Under the pieces are notes generated by a model. The model saw nothing but the letters and a program-made list of their open reading frames with translations. It did not search any database and was not told where the DNA came from. Position numbers and translations under genes: made by a program. This document shows, one piece after another, positions 61,591 to 64,000 of a stretch of 64,000 nt of DNA (its first letter is position 1; every line of letters starts with the position of its first letter). This DNA is from Saururus chinensis (taxonomy: Eukaryota; Streptophyta; Magnoliopsida; Piperales; Saururaceae): assembly GCA_035235625.1 (NCBI GenBank), contig CP141145.1, positions 34,266,668 through 34,330,667 of the forward strand, in the 5' to 3' direction.

Positions 61591-63436
61591 CATTTAACAT
61601 ACTTACAGCCAACATGCATATCGTATGCATTTCAATATACCATATAATCATGCTTACATGCACATCGTGCAATCCTAGCATGCTACTACTCATTCAAGTA
61701 TGCTTTCATGAAATTACGAGTTCAAAGCTCCCCTACCTCGTAATCATGACGTTCGATGGCGAGCACACGACGGTGGCGGCGTCGGCGGCGGAGTTGGCGG
61801 CCAAAAGCTTTGCCAAGTGGAGAGAACTGCTGTCCCAAGGATTTTAAGAAGTGCCAGAAACAATCACGGCCAAACAAGGTGTCAGAATCAATGCGGCAAA
61901 ATCCGCGATCCACGGCGGCACACTAGGGGCGGCCGGGAGAAATGTCATGCCAACAAAAGTGGTGGATGCGACCGAAATACGATGTGTACTCATAGAAGGT
62001 CGGCTGGTGGCTAAGACATACTCGGTCGGCCGCAAGACAGTGAAATCGGCCGTGGACAGCACCCAACGGCGGTGATTTCGCATCACAAGGGCCCACATAA
62101 GGGCGAAGGGCATGGGGCGACTCTCAAGGACAGTGGAGAGGTGGAGGAGGACTCTAATGTCAACTCCATTCGGTGGCAGAGCCAACCGACGGTCATGCGG
62201 CATAAATACGACACCTAAACCCATAAATGCACACGTGGCCACTTGCACACGCGGCCAAACAGTGCCACTATAGGGGGAGATGGGTCGGACGGTAGCGGCC
62301 CAAGGCCCACATAAGGGCGGTAGAGCTAAGGCCAAGATGTGGTGGCCAGTCGAAACGGCGACATCGCCGATCGCCACCCACAACCAACACTATGGTGCGA
62401 GCGGTTGTGCATCTCGCACGGTATAGGGCAAAGGCAAGCGGCCCACTCCGAGCGGAGATGTGATTGGCCAAGTGGGGCTGGCCCTCACTGTCGCTGAGCC
62501 GGGGCAAAGCCCACGATGGCCAAATGGCCCACGGCTCGCCAATGGCAACGACCCGAGACGCACCCAAAGCGTCTAATCGGGCGGATCAAGGCAATAGGGG
62601 CGAGGCAGGGTCGGAAACGACAACCCCCTACCGACACTGGGTCGAGGTAGGCTGGACGGAGTCCTACTGGTGGCTGAACAACAACCGGAAACCCACCGGC
62701 GACAAAATAATGGCACGGACAGTGAAGAGGGAATAGTGAATAAAAACCCGACCAAAAGACCGGCAGCTCACAACGGAGCGTAGAAAGCACAGCGGCGGCT
62801 CTAGCCAGCGTCTATGGGTTCCTAGTGGCCAACTAAACATAAGTCTAGTTGAGAGCAGCCGCAAACGAAGTCAAAATCGTACACCCACAGCTCAAAAAGG
62901 GGATTGAAGGAGAGAAAAAACCCGAAAAAGGTTCGGTACCTCATGGAGGAGTGAAGAGGCCACGGCGGCGGTCATAGTCGGTACCTACGCACTCGTGGCA
63001 ATGAGGTAAGGAGGATCACGATAAGAATCAGCGGAATCCAATGACGAAGGAGGGAGAACGGAGCGACCGAAATCTGGCTTGGGTTCTCACAAAACGCACT
63101 TGACGTGAAAAATGTTACTGACTTCGAAAGTTTCTGAATGTCGGTTCTGGAATCCGATGGAAGATTTATATATAATCTTTTTAATTTTTACTTCTACGTC
63201 CCTAATACGCGTTCACCTACCAGTTACGCGTTCTACCTCCAAAATTCACGCCGTAAGTGCGCAGCGAGGCCCGCGGCCTACGACTAAGCCCCACACCCGA
63301 CTCTACGGATATAAATATAGGGGAAAATACATAAATATGAATACACCATAGCGTTACATTTTCCCGTCGAAAATGACCAGAAAAATAATAGGAAAATCAC
63401 AGAAAATCGTAGAAAATTCAGGGACATTACAGAAGT

Positions 63437-63731
63437 AGCTAGCAAAGTTGGGTGGGATCAAGGAGATGAAAAATTATTATAAAGTTTCACTTTCCAATAT
63501 TTAGATCAAGATCAACTCTACTACGTGTAGATGATGAGGCTTCATTTAGACAAATGTTTTACCATTTGTCTCACATATTTATATTCGAGTTATTTCTTGA
63601 AAAAGAAGCTCGAGTGCCTAGCGAATGGCACAATGTAAGTAGGAGTTCACACATGGTCTCACATAGGAGACCTCAAAGAAATGTGAGTAGTGGAAGACAC
63701 ATGCAAATGCTAGTGGATGATAATACATAGG
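63437..63731 (+). pseudogene. Mutator-like transposase N-terminal fragment, right of the insertion
   Basis: Right of the insertion, the plus strand reads VASKVGWDQGDEKLL and then, in another frame, FHFPIFRSRSTLLRVDDEAS and FRQMFYHLSHIFIFELFLEK. A hydrophobic core followed by an L-x-DDE-x-F-R-x-MF pattern and F-E-L-F-L-E is typical of the MuDR transposase N-terminal module. A stop and a frame change show decay beyond the insertion itself. An S/R-rich tail ends at 63731. Confidence 0.55.
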
Positions 63732-64000
63732 AAAATTTTGCCCATGACAGTAGCATCAAACAAATGACATAGGTCGTCTGCACCTATTGACGATGGAAGT
63801 GGACCTAATTGGAGGTAAGGTTTTTTAAGATGTGATCATGCGTGAATCTTATAATTGTTGATGAAAATTAGGATATTAAATTATGAATTTTGTGCTAATA
63901 TGTAAGGTACACATCACATGCACATGAGACATTTAGCATTGGAATGACACAAAAAAGTGAAATAGTTTGGAACTCAAAGCTCGATGGGCATTCATTACCC

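Larger units (their letters stand above)
58674..63431 (-). mobile_element. 4.76-kb LTR-type element, probably a solo LTR
   Basis: Starts TGTAACGCCCGAG and ends AGGGACATTACA, with a perfect GAAGT duplication at 58669-58673 and 63432-63436. No internal direct-repeat pair of LTR length and no gag or pol words were found, so it reads as one very long solo LTR. A minus-strand TATATATAAAT at 63164-63174, about 260 bp from the right end, suggests minus orientation. An exact initiator-Met primer-site word lies on the minus strand at 60864-60875, in the middle, which a simple LTR should not have. The interior carries three repeat zones and a GC-rich zone (61740-63100). Confidence 0.8.
57300..64000 (+). 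mobile_element. Second Mutator-like element, left end and 5' part (runs off right edge)
   Basis: About 57300-57660 is a terminal-repeat-like region with paired palindromes (GATTTCATCCTT..AAGGACGAAATC, and ATTTTGTCCTT..AAGGACAAAAT). They are of the same kind as in the 49600-51190 element and are preceded by a similar ACCAAAATAGTATTC word. It is followed by a CT-rich leader and a transposase-like N-terminal frame at 58573. The right end is not in the window. The element is interrupted by the LTR-type insertion at 58674-63431. Confidence 0.65.

Noticed and set aside
61844-62790. Several 90-180-codon frames on both strands in a GC-rich zone
   Set aside because: They overlap one another, have no recognisable domain, and lie in the presumed regulatory part of the long LTR; high GC alone removes stops.

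Overview
The window comes from a flowering plant nuclear genome, most likely a eudicot. Introns are AT-rich with GT..AG borders, intergenic DNA is AT-rich, and the two protein genes I recognise are plant families. Only two host genes can be supported, both on the minus strand. The rest is a tight nest of LTR retrotransposon fossils, solo LTRs, Mutator-like elements, MITE-like hairpins and minisatellites.

Layout. 1-1733: 5' part of a TPR-protein gene of the SULFUR DEFICIENCY-INDUCED / MALE STERILITY 5 family, running off the left edge. 1734-7856: AT-rich intergenic DNA with one MITE-like element. 7857-20462: one old Ty3-type LTR retrotransposon on the minus strand, bounded by TCTAC duplications. 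Two 3.4-kb solo LTRs (A and B) of another family sit inside it, each with its own 5-bp duplication. 20504-22240: a decayed second copy of the TPR gene. 22976-31080: a young non-autonomous element (LARD type) with 2.05-kb LTRs, a non-coding interior and CATTT duplications. 31081-37003: AT-rich DNA with faint Copia-type LTR remnants.

37004-44174: an intact 11-coding-exon MET1 gene for the maintenance CG DNA methyltransferase, predicted at 1,553 residues. 44175-49300: its possible 5' leader and intron, with hairpin and tandem repeats and a distal GC-rich patch carrying a splice-donor-like and an E2F-like motif. 49600-51190: a Mutator-like element with palindrome-rich inverted repeats. 53163-56595: a third solo LTR (C) of the 3.4-kb family. 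57300 to the right edge: a second, related Mutator-like element whose transposase N-terminal region is split by a 4.76-kb LTR-type element (58674-63431, GAAGT duplications).

The host genes do not form a pathway. The window shows a CG-methylation gene in heterochromatin-like DNA, where four solo-LTR-like insertions beside only two two-LTR elements point to frequent LTR-LTR recombination. All boundaries, exon joints and similarities were read by eye; no alignment or database search was run.
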